Source of the DNA: Oscillibacter sp. MSJ-31
GTDB taxonomy: Bacteria; Bacillota; Clostridia; Oscillospirales; Oscillospiraceae
Length of the DNA stretch: 51,567 nucleotides
Reading direction: 5' to 3'
NCBI RefSeq assembly: GCF_018918025.1
Contig: NZ_JAHLPT010000017.1
Location: forward strand, 1 to 51,567
Shown here piece after piece: positions 51,037 to 51,567 of this stretch (positions are counted from its first letter, which is position 1; each line of letters starts with the position of its first letter). The translations under genes were made by a program, and so were the position numbers. The notes beneath the pieces were generated by a model. That model saw nothing but the letters and a program-made list of their open reading frames with translations, did not search any database and was not told the DNA's origin.

Positions 51037-51077
51037 GAAGGTTCACCATGACCTGAATTAGGTCGTGGTGAACCTTC
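51037..51077. terminator. Long hairpin, possible orphan terminator
   Basis: GAAGGTTCACCA-T-GACCT (51037-51054) pairs with AGGTC-G-TGGTGAACCTTC (51060-51077), 18 bp with a T-G wobble and a 5-nt loop. No clear T-run follows on either strand. It lies between the lipoprotein pseudogene and the next gene fragment. Confidence 0.4.
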
Positions 51078-51181
51078 TATTCTGGACTAAAAACAGTGGG
51101 ATTTGAGCTGCATTGAAATGATGGGCAAGCCGCCGCCCGTTCCGAGCGACAGCCTGCCTTTTGTCAGATCATGTTGAGGTG

Positions 51182-51469
51182 CTATCGTACAATTATCTTT
51201 CTAAGTCTCTCTAAATCATTCCCATCCGGATGGGAGAGCGCTCGGTCAAAGTTCTCAATCAGCGCATCGATATTTTCCGGATGCTCCGGCTGTACCTTCA
51301 TTTTCATGTAGCGTTCCCGTACAGACGGCGGCATTTTGCCCTGACACATATATTCTCCGACCACGGAATTGCTTGTATCGATAGACTGCTTGACATGATT
51401 GAGAATCTTCTGGAAATATGCCTCGCTGCCGCCAAAGCCCGCCGTTCCAAACCTGCTAAAAAGTCAAGT
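51182..51469 (-). pseudogene. 3' gene fragment, unrecognised
   Basis: A minus-strand frame open from a TGA near 51469 to a TAG at 51184-51182, reading SRFGTAGFGGSEAYFQKILN, then VGEYMCQGKMPPSVRERYMK and IENFDRALSHPDGNDLERLR. It has convincing protein composition but no start codon with a ribosome binding site at its beginning, so it is probably the tail of a larger gene cut by a stop or frameshift near 51470. I do not recognise the family. Confidence 0.4.
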
Positions 51470-51567
51470 CCTAATTCAAAGAAAAGTTATCGGCAGAAAA
51501 AGAGCATAGCAAAACAGAGGCGGCAAAGTGGATCGCCTGGCCGCCTCAAATAAAGTATTGGAGATCT

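Noticed and set aside
51230-51553. Plus-strand 107-codon frame at the right edge
   Set aside because: Lysine/arginine-rich tail and lack of a start site; the opposite frame (51182-51469) has far more protein-like composition.

Overview
The window looks like chromosome from a GC-rich, anaerobic, endospore-forming Clostridia, most like Oscillospiraceae. This is inferred from gene content: spoIIID, a butyrate-type thiolase, FeoAB, a Nup-type nucleoside ABC importer, DUF4317 and DUF1846 proteins, and AGGAGG-type ribosome binding sites. No rRNA gene or CRISPR array is present. The single tRNA is tRNA-Val(GAC).

Layout. 1-714: 5' part of a class I/II aminotransferase running off the left edge. About 830-6800: a lower-GC integrative mobilizable element next to tRNA-Val. 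It carries a tyrosine integrase, an excisionase-like protein, a RepA-type helicase, a DUF6076-like zinc-finger protein, five 9-bp iterons and a textbook MobV (pMV158-type) oriT. Its relaxase gene is broken: the first ~87-95 codons of MobV are fused in frame to an N-terminally truncated NhaC antiporter. 7141-13151: DUF1846 protein, Tex, a small unknown protein, a sugar nucleotidyltransferase and an AEC transporter. 13217-17142: a leftward operon of five membrane proteins (DMT exporter, GT-C-like DUF6056 protein, UbiA-family DPPR-synthase-like enzyme, two coupled SMR-type subunits) that resembles a lipid-linked pentose glycosylation module. 17278-20224: spoIIID, an LCP ligase, and an SLH/transglutaminase-like exoprotein.

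20290-27875: a nucleoside module (BMP lipoprotein, ATPase, two permeases; DeoC, DeoD and a uridine-kinase-like enzyme) that would import nucleosides, phosphorolyse them and feed sugar phosphates to central metabolism. 28108-37303: thiolase, a parvulin lipoprotein, mfd, pth, prs and a GlmU-like protein, close to the conserved Firmicutes glmU-prs-pth-mfd order. 37525-43153: trmL and a lower-glycolysis cluster pgk-tpiA-gpmI-eno, with an odd 130-bp duplication/insertion at the pgk 3' end. 43294-45605: an M23 (SpoIIQ-like) protein and PutP. 45783-48130: debris of integrative conjugative element genes around an intact DUF4317 gene. 48300-50515: feoAB. 50618-51567: a nonsense-mutated lipoprotein pseudogene and an unidentified 3' gene fragment.

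Most promising observations: the MobV-NhaC chimera with an intact oriT and iterons, the DPPR-synthase/GT-C/SMR membrane operon, the pgk 3'-end duplication, and a GlmU whose nucleotidyltransferase half looks vestigial.
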